A model generated the notes under the pieces. The model had not been told where the DNA came from. It saw nothing but the letters and a program-made list of their open reading frames with translations, and did no database searches. Below, piece by piece: positions 17,361 to 25,761 of a DNA stretch of 64,000 nt (within the stretch, counting starts at the first letter, position 1; every line of letters begins with the position of its first letter). The stretch comes from Micromonospora coriariae (lineage in GTDB: Bacteria > Actinomycetota > Actinomycetes > Mycobacteriales > Micromonosporaceae), in the NCBI RefSeq assembly GCF_900091455.1, contig NZ_LT607412.1, forward strand, positions 186,001 to 250,000, in the 5' to 3' direction. The position numbers were made by a program, and so were the translations under genes.

Positions 17361-18479
17361 TTATTTGCCCAACTCGATCGTCCGCCACTCGCCCCAGTTG
17401 GTGGCGTCTGAGTAGGACTTCTGCCATAGGTCGCCGTCGGCGCTCACCGCGATGACCTCGATGTGCCCGATGCTCGTGACGCCTGCGGCCACATCGCGCA
17501 TCGGCACGGGTGCGGCCAGGTCCCGCCAGGCCGGATAGTCCTTGCCCTGCCAGTGATCCCGGTGCCTGACGCCGCCGTCGGCGCGAACGACGAACAGTTC
17601 CTGATGGCCATCCCAGGCGTTGACCACATCGGCGGCCACGGCCGAGCCGTCCGGCAGCCGACCGAACACGTCGTCCCAGTCGCTCCAGCCGCCTTCCCCA
17701 TATGGATACCAACGATTGCGGACCTGACCGTCGAGACCGACCGCCCAGCATTCCATAATCCCGTCGCGTGGCGCTGAAAGCGCCACATCCCGCGCAGTAG
17801 TCCATCCACCCCCGGCGCACCATGCCGCGCCGTCAACACGCCATCGGTGAGTGACCTTGCCGTGCCCAGAGACCGCATAAACCTCACGGTGCCCGAGCCG
17901 GGCGCTGTTGGCCGATATTGCCACGATGCGGCCGGCACCGGGGTCCTTCGGGACTTGCGTCCAACGCTCGCCGAGTGTGCATGCCCACAGGTCGCCTCCG
18001 GTATCCACGTAGAACACCTCGACGCGGTCCGTTGCCGTAACGGCCGCGGTGACGTCGGTGACCCTGCCAAGCGGCCGCATGTCGCTCCAGTCCGACCACC
18101 GGCCGGACTCCACGTAGGACGCCTTGAATAATCCGCCCTGCGTGGTGACGACGAAGACAGTCATCTCTCCGGCCCGGAGCGAGGCTGTCGCGACCGCTTT
18201 GGCTCGCAACTTGGCCCGCTTGCGCGACCGAGTTGCCCAGACACCAAGCGGCAGCGATGCGACCGCCAGAGCAGCGCCGCCTAGGGCCTGCGAGGCGCCG
18301 GGGTCGAAACCAACCAGATTTTGACAGGTCAACCAGACGCCGAGGAAGAGGCGAGACCAGCCAGGCACACCGCAAGCCAACGCATACGGTCGATCCCACC
18401 AGCAGTACCCGCGAGGCGGAATCCAGCAATCGGCTCGGAGACTTCCCCCAACAGCCGAGACCACGGCCGTGCATGGCAC
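17361..18479 (-). CDS. Membrane-anchored beta-propeller (PLL/fucose-lectin-like) protein
   Basis: Up to 372 aa. The C-terminal 270 residues form about six repeats of roughly 45 residues. Each has an aromatic W-x-x-W type strand end (GRWSDWSDMRPLG, GGWSDWDDVFGRLP, YPAWRDLAAP, NWGEWRTIELG) and a strand such as VEVFYVDTGGDLW or ELFVVRADGGVRHR. This pattern is typical of PLL/AAL-type fucose-binding lectin propellers. Before it lies one membrane helix (ALGGAALAVASLPLGVW) and a basic cluster (RSRKRAKLRAK). The start is uncertain: the far N-terminus is Cys/Trp-rich and doubtful, and an internal ATG at MTVFVVTTQGG would give a soluble lectin. Ligand and role are unknown. Confidence 0.65.
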   Translation of the reverse strand: MPCTAVVSAVGGSLRADCWIPPRGYCWWDRPYALACGVPGWSRLFLGVWLTCQNLVGFDPGASQALGGAALAVASLPLGVWATRSRKRAKLRAKAVATASLRAGEMTVFVVTTQGGLFKASYVESGRWSDWSDMRPLGRVTDVTAAVTATDRVEVFYVDTGGDLWACTLGERWTQVPKDPGAGRIVAISANSARLGHREVYAVSGHGKVTHRWRVDGAAWCAGGGWTTARDVALSAPRDGIMECWAVGLDGQVRNRWYPYGEGGWSDWDDVFGRLPDGSAVAADVVNAWDGHQELFVVRADGGVRHRDHWQGKDYPAWRDLAAPVPMRDVAAGVTSIGHIEVIAVSADGDLWQKSYSDATNWGEWRTIELGK

Positions 18480-18696
18480 ACCGCATCTGTAGTCGTGCGC
18501 GCAACCCCGCAGTGAAGCCGAGGTGTTGTGCGGCTTGCTGGCTACCGCCGGACGGCCGTCATGCCGACGCGGTCGCTGTTTCGACGCTCAAGACAGCGAA
18601 CAGCCGGCCGTCCACCGGCCGCCGTCTCCCTTGCGATGCTCGGGCTTTCGAAGAGGTCGTATGCTCCGGACGCGCGGCATGCACGCGACGGGCGCG

Positions 18697-19086
18697 TCAG
18701 GCAGAGCCGGCGTCACCCAATGTCGGGGTGTGGGGGCCACGCAGAAGGTCGATGAGGACTGCTGCCTGACTGTGTTCGATGTCCTTGCTGGCGGTCAGCA
18801 GCGTGATCGGCGTGGTGCGGGCTAACTTCCGCAGCCGCTCGATCGTCGCTTGCGACTGAACGTCTTGCAGTTCGATCAGGTAGCGGCGCCGGAACTCCAC
18901 GAACCGCTCGGGTTGGTGGCCGTACCAGCGGCGCAGCGGGGTGGACGGCGCGATGTGCTTGACCCACTCGTCAAAGTGGACCGCTTCCTTGGTCAAGCCG
19001 CGCGGCCACACCCGATCGACCAGCACCCGAACGCCGTCATCGGGCGAGAGATCGTCGTAAACCCGGCGAAGGGTCACCGTTTTCAT
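18697..19086 (-). CDS. DUF488-family protein
   Basis: 129 aa, starting at ATG 19086 after a perfect AAGGAGG. The family pattern is clear: VRVLVDRVWPRGLTKE near residue 20, then WVKHIAPSTPLRRWYGHQPE and FRRRYLIELQ, and ITLLTASKDIEHSQAAVL near the end. The function of the family is not established. It is a single gene with no evident operon partner. The palindrome at 19213-19229 lies about 130 bases upstream of its start. Confidence 0.9.
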   Translation of the reverse strand: MKTVTLRRVYDDLSPDDGVRVLVDRVWPRGLTKEAVHFDEWVKHIAPSTPLRRWYGHQPERFVEFRRRYLIELQDVQSQATIERLRKLARTTPITLLTASKDIEHSQAAVLIDLLRGPHTPTLGDAGSA

Positions 19087-19212
19087 GGGTCCTCCTTAAT
19101 GTGGATGCGCTGATCGCTCGCGACTACCACGGTGTCAGGGTCCCCGCCAATCTTCGCGTGGTGCGCTCGCTGACGGACAGATGTCTGGCAAGCCGGTGCC
19201 GTGATCGCCGCA

Positions 19213-19229
19213 CTGCCGATGGTCGGCAG
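19213..19229. promoter_or_regulatory. Palindrome CTGCCGA-TGG-TCGGCAG
   Basis: Perfect 7-bp arms with a 3-base centre in the gene-free stretch between the DUF488 gene and the cupin gene. The same TGCCGA-N3-TCGGCA core recurs at 27549-27565 and 29159-29173. The rest of 19087-19784 shows no credible gene; it also holds a 9-bp inverted repeat (CAACGAACC, loop 18, at 19464-19499). Confidence 0.45.
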
Positions 19230-19784
19230 GTTGCGACGGTCGACGTGACCGGTGACGACACCTGTGCAGGTCCGAGGCACAGGCAATCATTGATCGTAGT
19301 CGAGGCAGCGTACGCGGTCGCCTGGTCGGCAAGGAACCGCCACAGTCAGCGTCGGTTGTCAGGCCAAGCCGAGGGCAGCGACCGACGATCCACCGATTCA
19401 TTGTTGCCCACTCGGTCGCCGGTCTACGCGTCGATACTTCAGGAGTCAGTTATAAGTATTGCTCAACGAACCGCAGAAACGACCTGGAGGGGTTCGTTGG
19501 CCGACGGCGGTGGAACGATCCGCTCGGGCAGCGGCACGGTAGCGATCAACGATCTCGGTCACCTCGTTGCACCAGTGGAACCGCCCACGCGGGCGCCAGC
19601 AGCATAAAGAGGAATCGCTCAGGGACTCATCGACCCTCACCACCCGCCCCCAAGCGCACCGCCGGCACCGGCGGCCCTCGGAGCAGTGTGGTCACGACGA
19701 TCCGGGCGCCACGTGACGACCGGTGGGTAGCGGCGGGAGCGCGGCCACCGACGTGGTCGCCCGTGAAACGAGAAGGAGTTAGTG

Positions 19785-20213
19785 ATGGAGAAGTTGTCGT
19801 TGACCGCGATCGCCGACGGGCTGCTGAGCCATGAACTCGGCGCGTCGAGCCGCATGGGCATGCGCATTGTTGATGGTGGACGTCTGCGTCCGCTCTGCCA
19901 GACCGTGATCGCGTTGACCCGTGGCGAAGAGTTGGACGAGCACGAATATCGCGCTATTGCCACCGTGCAGGTGCTGCGCGGTCGGGTACGGGTCGATGCC
20001 GGCGATGACACGACGGACGGCTTCCCCGGAGAATTGCTGGTTGTGCCCGGCACACGGCACACGGTGACCGCACTGGAGGACACGGTCGTGCTGCTCACCG
20101 AAGCTGAACGTACGTCGTCGATCGCGGCTGAGGCAGCCGATACCGATCTGGCCGCTTCCTGTCAGCGTCGGAGCAGGCGGCAACGCTGGCCTGTGAACGC
20201 ACGTCTGCGCTAA
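19785..20213 (+). CDS. Cupin-domain protein
   Basis: 142 aa. ATG 19785 follows GAAGGAG. A cupin barrel of about 95 residues is visible: LTRGEELDEHEYRAIATVQV, LRGRVRVDAGDD, GELLVVPGTRHTVTALED. One histidine from each cupin motif remains (DEHEY and TRHTV). The C-terminal 40 residues are Arg/Ser-rich and disordered. Small cupins like this often follow nitrosative or oxidative stress regulators. Here the NsrR-Hmp pair lies 400 bases downstream on the same strand, which may be related. Confidence 0.75.
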   Translation: MEKLSLTAIADGLLSHELGASSRMGMRIVDGGRLRPLCQTVIALTRGEELDEHEYRAIATVQVLRGRVRVDAGDDTTDGFPGELLVVPGTRHTVTALEDTVVLLTEAERTSSIAAEAADTDLAASCQRRSRRQRWPVNARLR

Positions 20214-20323
20214 CCAAGACGACGCATCGCTGGGAACGTGCCGCGCACAGTTCGGGCGCGTCGATTGGCGTCGATGATGCCCAGACCCATGGTGTCGCCT
20301 CGGGCCGCCAATACCCGGAGTGG

Positions 20324-20530
20324 CTACGCCCCGCGGCTGCTTTGACACTCGGCCACGTACTCAGCGTTGGCAGATGCCCACGGTTTCCGGTCGGCAGCCG
20401 TACCGGTGAACGCAGTGCCGACCGGCCACACCGGAACCAGCACCACCACCACACAAGCGATCCCGCGGTGGAACCGCGCCGCCTCGGAGGCCGGCCACGA
20501 GTCGACCGCTCGCTGGGCCTCGGCCGGCAC
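20324..20530 (-). CDS. Possible small membrane protein
   Basis: A 68-aa minus-strand frame with one hydrophobic stretch (GIACVVVVLVPVWPVGTAF) and a reasonable C-terminus (ADRKPWASANAEYVAE). It lies in the 400-base gap upstream of the Rrf2 gene and would be divergent from it. The start is not supported by a good ribosome binding site and I know no family, so it may be chance. Confidence 0.25.
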   Translation of the reverse strand: MPAEAQRAVDSWPASEAARFHRGIACVVVVLVPVWPVGTAFTGTAADRKPWASANAEYVAECQSSRGA

Positions 20531-20620
20531 ATCCTCAGACTTCCGTCTCCGCGGGTGCGATCTCCGTGACGCCTCTCATAAACAGGAGTCTGAGATTCTC
20601 TTTATCGGTACGGTTGCGAT

Positions 20621-21049
20621 GTGCGGCTCAACAGATCCACGGACATCAGTCTTCGCATCCTCATGCTCGGTGCGGCACGCGACGACCGGCTCACCATCGA
20701 CGAGCTGGCCGAGGCACTCGTGGTCCCTCGGCATCACTTGGCCAAGGTGGTGCAGCGGCTGCAACACCTGGGCTTGCTGGAGACCGTCCGCGGCCGCAGC
20801 GGCGGCGTCCGCCTCGCCGCCACCGCGCACAGCACCTCGATCGGTGGCCTAGTGCGTGAGCTCGAGGGCGAGACCGAAGTCGCCGACTGTGAGGGCGAGC
20901 GGGCCTGCCCGCTGATCCAGGCATGCCGGCTGCGCGGAGCGCTGCGCCATGCCCAGGAAGCGTTCTACGCCACCCTCGACCCCATCACCGTCGCCGACCT
21001 GAGCGCACCGCCTGCCCGGCAGGTGCTGCTCAGCCTTGGCCGCCGGTAA
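20621..21049 (+). CDS. nsrR: NsrR-like Rrf2 regulator with iron-sulfur cysteines
   Basis: 142 aa from GTG 20621. The Rrf2 winged helix is clear: STDISLRILMLGAA, LTIDELAEALVVPRHHLAKV, LGLLETVRGRSGGVRLA. Three cysteines at 90, 96 and 102 (C-x5-C-x5-C) match NsrR-type proteins, which carry a nitric-oxide-sensitive iron-sulfur cluster. The gene is followed 28 bases later by a flavohemoglobin gene, the classic NsrR target. A short palindrome GAGATTCTC at 20592-20600 lies in the AT-richer leader and may be part of its operator. The likely role is repression of itself and hmp until nitric oxide destroys the cluster. Confidence 0.88.
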   Translation: MRLNRSTDISLRILMLGAARDDRLTIDELAEALVVPRHHLAKVVQRLQHLGLLETVRGRSGGVRLAATAHSTSIGGLVRELEGETEVADCEGERACPLIQACRLRGALRHAQEAFYATLDPITVADLSAPPARQVLLSLGRR

Positions 21050-21077
21050 CCGTCCCACCCCCTCGCCTGGAGGAACC

Positions 21078-22292
21078 ATGCTGTCTCCCACCAGTGTCCC
21101 GGTCATCGAGGCCACCCTGCCGATCGTCGGCAGGCACCTCGACCAGATCTCCGGAATCTTCTACGACACGATGCTCGGCGAGAACCCGGAGCTGCTCAAT
21201 CTGTTCAGCCGCAGCGCGCAGGCCACCGGTGAGCAGAAGAGCGCCTTGGCCGGCGCGGTGGCCGCGTTCGCCACGCACCTCGTCGGAGCGGGACCGGACG
21301 CCGTGGTCTTCGACCACATCGTCGAACGCATCGCGCAGCGGCACTGTGCGCTGGGCATCCGCCCGGAGCAGTACACCACGGTCGGTCGCTACCTGATGGG
21401 CGCCGTCGGCGCCGTGCTCGGCGACGCGGTCACCCCGGCGGTCGCCGCCGCATGGGACGAGGTCTACTGGCTTTTCGCCGCCCGGCTGATCGGTCGCGAG
21501 GCACGCCTCTACGCCGAGGCCGGAGTCGATGGCGCCGACCCGTGGCGCGAGTACGTGGTAGCGAAGAAGATCGCCGAAGCGCACGACACGGTGTCGTTCA
21601 TCCTGACCCCCGCCGACGGGCGGCCGGCTCCCGCCTTCCTGCCGGGCCAGTACGTGACGGTCGCCGCCGACCTGCCGGACGGCAGCCGCCAGCTGCGGCA
21701 GTACTCCCTCTCCCAGGCAGCCACCGGCGGCACCCTGCGGATCACCGTCCGCCGGGTACGCGGCAGCGGCGGCACCCCGGACGGCATGGTCTCCAGCTTC
21801 CTGCACGACAGGGTGAGCGCCGGCTCCCGGCTCCGGCTGAGCCACCCGTACGGCGACCTGACGCTGCGCGACAGCACTGCGCCGCTGGTCCTGGTAAGCG
21901 CCGGGGTGGGCATCACCCCGATGGCCGCGATCCTGGATCATGTGGCCCGCACCCAGCCGACCCGCGAAGTCACTATCGTGCACGCCGACCGCAACCCCGA
22001 ACGACACCCGCTTCGCCTGGACATGCACAGCCACGGCTCCCGGCTGACATCCTTCACCGCGGTCGTCTGGTACGAGGAAGCGAGCGACGTCCCAGGTGCG
22101 AACCAGGGCTTCATCGACACCGACAGCATCCCGCTCGACCCCGGCGCCGACGTCTACCTGTGCGGCCCGGTGCCATTCATGCAAGCGGTGCGCGCCGGGT
22201 TACACCGCCGTGGGGTGAACGACGAGCAGATCCGCTACGAAGTCTTCGGCTCCGAACAATGGCGGTCCACCCCGGTCCCCGCAACCGTCTGA
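21078..22292 (+). CDS. hmp: Flavohemoglobin (nitric oxide dioxygenase)
   Basis: 404 aa, oxidising nitric oxide to nitrate with NAD(P)H and oxygen. The globin domain (1-140) has the B10 tyrosine (Tyr29 in FYDTML), an E7-region glutamine (Gln53) and the proximal histidine His89 (RHCALGI). The FAD domain has RQYSLS at 207-212. The NAD domain has SAGVGITPM near 274 and CGPVPFM near 370. The length is standard. ATG 21078 follows GGAGG closely. It forms an operon with the NsrR-like gene, so the pair senses and removes nitric oxide arising from the nitrate reductase encoded upstream. Confidence 0.96.
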   Translation: MLSPTSVPVIEATLPIVGRHLDQISGIFYDTMLGENPELLNLFSRSAQATGEQKSALAGAVAAFATHLVGAGPDAVVFDHIVERIAQRHCALGIRPEQYTTVGRYLMGAVGAVLGDAVTPAVAAAWDEVYWLFAARLIGREARLYAEAGVDGADPWREYVVAKKIAEAHDTVSFILTPADGRPAPAFLPGQYVTVAADLPDGSRQLRQYSLSQAATGGTLRITVRRVRGSGGTPDGMVSSFLHDRVSAGSRLRLSHPYGDLTLRDSTAPLVLVSAGVGITPMAAILDHVARTQPTREVTIVHADRNPERHPLRLDMHSHGSRLTSFTAVVWYEEASDVPGANQGFIDTDSIPLDPGADVYLCGPVPFMQAVRAGLHRRGVNDEQIRYEVFGSEQWRSTPVPATV

Positions 22293-22495
22293 TCAACACC
22301 TACTCATAGACGCTGCCGCCGGAGCTGATCTGCATGGTTGACGCATCCGGGGTGGGACGAACCTCGTCGGAGGTTGTGTCCCACGCCGGAGCTGCCATGC
22401 TTGGCCTTGACCTGTCAATCCGCGTCGCGGTCCGACGGGACCACCATCACCGGGCACAACGAGCAGACTGGCCGAAATTCGACGGCTGAGAGTCA

Positions 22496-23210
22496 TCAAT
22501 GCTGCGGCAGCGGAATCCCCCGACACCACTTCGGTGCGGTACTCGATACATTCGGGTACCGCACGCTGATCCCGTGCGCGCCCGCCGCGGACCAGAACGG
22601 TACGTCGCTGGTCGCGATGGCGCCGGTCGGGCTTGTGCCTGCCGATTGATAGGCGAGGATCAGTTCGGCGTCGCGGAGCCGAGCCTGGGTGAAGGCGGCG
22701 TCCGCCACGGTGCGGGATCCGGATGAACCATCGGTGCCGACCACGATCGGTCCGTTGCCGGACGGGCGGTCATCGCCGCGCAGGATCACGACCGGGCAAC
22801 ACGAGTGTCCGGCGACTTGGGTGGCGATCGAATCGGTCAACAGCTCGGCGAACCCGCCGGAGCCGCGGTGCCCGACGACGAGTAGTTGAGCGGAGCGTGA
22901 GGCATCGAGGAGGACTGCGCTGGCGGATCCGTCGAGCAGATGAGTCGCCAGTGAGAGGTGTTGATGCGCTTCCTGGGCTTCGTGGGCGACCTTGGCCAAC
23001 AGATCCAGCATCGCTGCACGCGGTCCTTGGCCGTGCTGGTTGTAGGGGGCATGGAAGGGTGGGAGGATGACCGGCCAGCCCAGCGCGTGGATGACCTGCA
23101 GTGGATGACCTGCAGAGGACAGTCGCGTCGCTGCGCTTCCCGGGCACCGTAGTTCACAGCGGAGCGGGCAGCTGCGGACCGTCGAAGCCGACGATGACAG
23201 GGGCGTTCAC
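22496..23210 (-). pseudogene. Tandem universal stress protein, broken by a 14-bp duplication
   Basis: GTG 23210 follows GGAGGT and begins VNAPVIVGFDG, the universal stress protein strand 1. A first frame change near 23160 is followed by NYGAREAQRRDCPLQVIH. A second, caused by an exact 14-bp tandem duplication, leads into PVILPPFHAPYNQHGQGPRA and MLDLLAKVAHEAQEAHQ, then the ATP-binding signature VVGHRGSGGFAELLTDS. Domain 2 starts with PIVVGTDGSSGSRTVADAAF but is lost after about 22620. Intact tandem proteins of this type have about 290 residues. The gene is dead unless the duplication is an assembly error. Confidence 0.85.
23087..23114. repeat. Perfect 14-bp tandem duplication
   Basis: The unit GTGGATGACCTGCA occurs twice with no gap (23087-23100 and 23101-23114) inside the broken universal stress protein gene. 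Deleting one copy restores the coding frame exactly through more than 40 codons. Confidence 0.95.
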
Positions 23211-23344
23211 GGGGACCTCCGTAGTGACGTGGGTGCCCCGCTACTGCCGGCGGGCCTGGGGACGGCAGCCGTGCAGTTGTTTGTTCTTGGCTGAGGTATG
23301 CCGATGCCGGGGCATAGAAGGTGGCTGCTAAGGCGTCGATCGAC

Positions 23345-23698
23345 TCAAGCGACCGCGGCTTGAAGTCCGCGGTCGCGGTGTGGTGTTGTGGGGCTCAGAT
23401 ATGACAGGACTCCGCTGAGTTCCAGGACTCGCCGCGGGAGACCTCGGGGGTGGATGACGCCGTACCGCTTGCGGTGCCGTTCCGCGGTTTGCCGGGCCTC
23501 GACGAGGGCGCCGATGCCGGCGCAGTCGAGGAAGGTCACGCAGGACATGTCGATCAGCAGACTGGAGACCGCTGGATCGCACAGGGACGCGGTCAGCACG
23601 CCACGCAGGTGCCCGACGGTGTTCAGGTCCATCTCACCGATCGGGCACAGCACCTTCTGACCGTCGCGGTACGGGTCGCGGGTGAGCGAGAACAGCAT
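23345..23698 (-). CDS. STAS-domain anti-sigma factor antagonist-like protein
   Basis: 117 aa from ATG 23698 behind AAGGAGG. The STAS pattern is complete: KVLCPIGEMDLNTVGHLRGV, a strand SSLLIDMSCVTFLDCAGIGA and the closing helix VEARQTAERHRKRYGV. The residue that is the phosphorylated serine in SpoIIAA (D-S-S-G) is cysteine here (LDCAG, Cys59), so switching by a serine kinase anti-sigma factor is unlikely by the usual route. There is no partner kinase nearby. The truncated oxidoreductase lies upstream on the same strand. Confidence 0.85.
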   Translation of the reverse strand: MLFSLTRDPYRDGQKVLCPIGEMDLNTVGHLRGVLTASLCDPAVSSLLIDMSCVTFLDCAGIGALVEARQTAERHRKRYGVIHPRGLPRRVLELSGVLSYLSPTTPHRDRGLQAAVA

Positions 23699-23756
23699 GA
23701 CGCCTCCTTCGTGCGGTGCCTTCCAAGTGTCTGCGCGGGGTGACACAGGTGACGAT

Positions 23757-24563
23757 TCAGGCGATAGCCGGGTGGCGGACCCGCCATCGCGGCGACGGCC
23801 TGCGCCACTGGGCGCGGCGCCGCGCCCAGCGGCAACGCAATGCACGCGCGCCTTCAGGCGGCGGACGGTCGCTTCGACACCCCCGAGAGCGGACCGCCTC
23901 GGCCAGAGACCGGACAAACTCCGGCGGGTGCCGGAAGCGTTGCCCGCGAATCTCCACGGCCGCCGCGACCCGGTCGGTCAGGGCTCGTTCCATGGCTCGT
24001 GCGCGCCGCCCGGAAATCGGAACGTAGTCGAGCTGCTGGCCGGCGACGGCGAGCTGCCCCAGCTCGGCCACCAGGCGCCGGGCGTCGCGCTCGCGGCCGA
24101 AACAGGCCAGAAAGGCACCCGTGGGCTGCGTCCGCGCGGTCACGTTGCCCGCGGCCAGCGCATCGAACGCGTCCAGCGCCCGCGCGTTGACCGGCACGTA
24201 GGTGGCCATGCCACGCCGCCACTGCCGGCCAGCGCAGCGCCGGACGTACCCGGCAAGGAACCGCGCCAGGTCGCTGTCGGCGCGAGGCGGCGGATACACC
24301 GGTGCCCGAGGGCTCAGCACCGCACGCAGCCCGTACCGGAGGACCGACGGTTCCGGCAGCGGCGCGGTAAGCGCCGGCGTCAGCCACCCCGCATTGCCCC
24401 AGGAGGCGCCGGCACCGACGTGGTCCCGCTCGTAGACGGTGACGCCCGCGTCGATCTCCTGCAGGAACCAGGCGGTGGACAGGCCCACCATCCCCGCCCC
24501 GATGACGGCAACGTCGTCCGTAGGACCGTGCCCTTGATATGCGGAAGGCATGCCGTTCCTCAT
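23757..24563 (-). pseudogene. FAD-dependent amino-acid/glycine oxidase-type protein, truncated
   Basis: ATG 24563 (or 24551) begins a DadA/glycine-oxidase-like flavoprotein. The Rossmann motif VAVIGAGMVGLSTAWFL, the second FAD strand VTVYERDHVGAGASWGNAGW and LARFLAGYVRRC are present. The frame stays protein-like through HPPEFVRSLAEAVRSRG at about 23880, then turns into arginine-rich noise. A neighbouring frame offers VEATVRRLKARVH briefly. The catalytic and FAD-closing C-terminal 180 residues are absent. It is a truncated, probably dead gene. Confidence 0.75.
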
Positions 24564-25050
24564 CTCTGCGTTAGGCCAACATCCACCATCCCCAGGCGCG
24601 CCAGCGCGCCGACAGGGTAGGCACCGGCGAACCTGCGGGCTCGCTTCCTGCTGGCGGCCGGCAACCAACTGTCCGGGCAAGCTGGGGAGCAGTGGTTGAT
24701 GGCGCCATGGTCACGGCCTGCCTGTCGATGCCGCAGACACCTGGGATGGCTATCCGAACCGCAGGTCGTCGTGCCGGCGCGGACAGGCTGGTCGCCGAAA
24801 GCCCTCGGACCGCCTTACCGGAGCTCGGCAAATTACGACCATCGAATTGACCGATCCATCGACTGTTCACCGTACCTCGCAGCATGAAAACTGCTGTTAG
24901 ACAACGTCGACTCGCGACCGATGGGCTTGCGTCCAGCGCCACCGCGTGATGCTGAACGCGTAGGAGACATAGACGCGTGCGCGGTCGGCGAGGGGCAACC
25001 AGCGCTTACGCCGCACACGGTCACCCAGTGGGGAAAGGCAGGGCGACATC

Positions 25051-25341
25051 ATGCTGAGCGATGCCGAGCAGCGAAAACTGACCGAAATCGAGCTGAACCT
25101 GCAGACCGAGGATCCTCTTTTTGTGAGGAGCTTCAGTGATCGGAGTCGGTGGCGGTCGAGGCGGTGGGGCATGACGGGGCGCGGCTGGCTCATCATGAGT
25201 GCGCTGATCATGTGCCTCGCCGTGTTGATGATCAACGCATGGGTAGCCGCCCTGGCAGCGACCATCGCCGTTATTGGTGCCGGTCTGTGGCTCAATGACT
25301 CCTGGCGCCTCAGAATTCAGCGGCTTTCGGCGCGCCCCTGA
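25051..25341 (+). CDS. DUF3040-family small membrane protein
   Basis: 96 aa, ATG 25051. It has the family start MLSDAEQRKLTEIELNLQTE followed by DPLFVRSF. Two closely spaced membrane helices form the C-terminal half (WLIMSALIMCLAVLMINAWV and AALAATIAVIGAGLWL). DUF3040 proteins are common small actinobacterial membrane proteins without a known function. The 490 bases before it (24564-25050) show no credible gene. Confidence 0.9.
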   Translation: MLSDAEQRKLTEIELNLQTEDPLFVRSFSDRSRWRSRRWGMTGRGWLIMSALIMCLAVLMINAWVAALAATIAVIGAGLWLNDSWRLRIQRLSARP

Positions 25342-25538
25342 ATGCACCGAGAAATTTATGATCACCGCGAACGAACTCCGACATACGTACAAGTTGCACG
25401 TTGCGGCCTTCGAGGACAACTGTCGCACAAGGAATGCATCAATGCCATCAAGTTGGCCAAGACCGATCGCCGTCAGTCATGCAGAGGCAGTTTTATGGTC
25501 GTCGAAGTAATCTGCAACGGAACAGAAGGAGCGCGACA

Positions 25539-25718
25539 GTGCCACTAACGCTTGGACACGACGAGGAACATCCGATCTTCTTGATCGGTCACCACACGTT
25601 CGAGGCTTGTCCGCGTCCCGCTCGGACCGATACATTCTCGGAAGATTCAGTCGACGACATCGTCGACGCGTGGGGTAAGGATTCCTTTCCGGCAAGCGAT
25701 CCGCCATCGAACTGGTGA
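25539..25718 (+). CDS. Small protein with SFPASDPPS tail motif
   Basis: 59 aa from GTG 25539, eight bases after GAAGGAG. The end IVDAWGKDSFPASDPPSNW matches a tail seen in many short actinobacterial and proteobacterial hypothetical proteins (a W/E-x-x-SFPASDPP-type ending). The first half is acidic and soluble with one Cys. Function is unknown. It is convergent with the PucR gene, with only 43 bases between their stops. Confidence 0.6.
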   Translation: MPLTLGHDEEHPIFLIGHHTFEACPRPARTDTFSEDSVDDIVDAWGKDSFPASDPPSNW

Positions 25719-25761
25719 GCCGCCGTAGCTGCGGTACACAACGTTCTCGTTGTAGCTCTAG

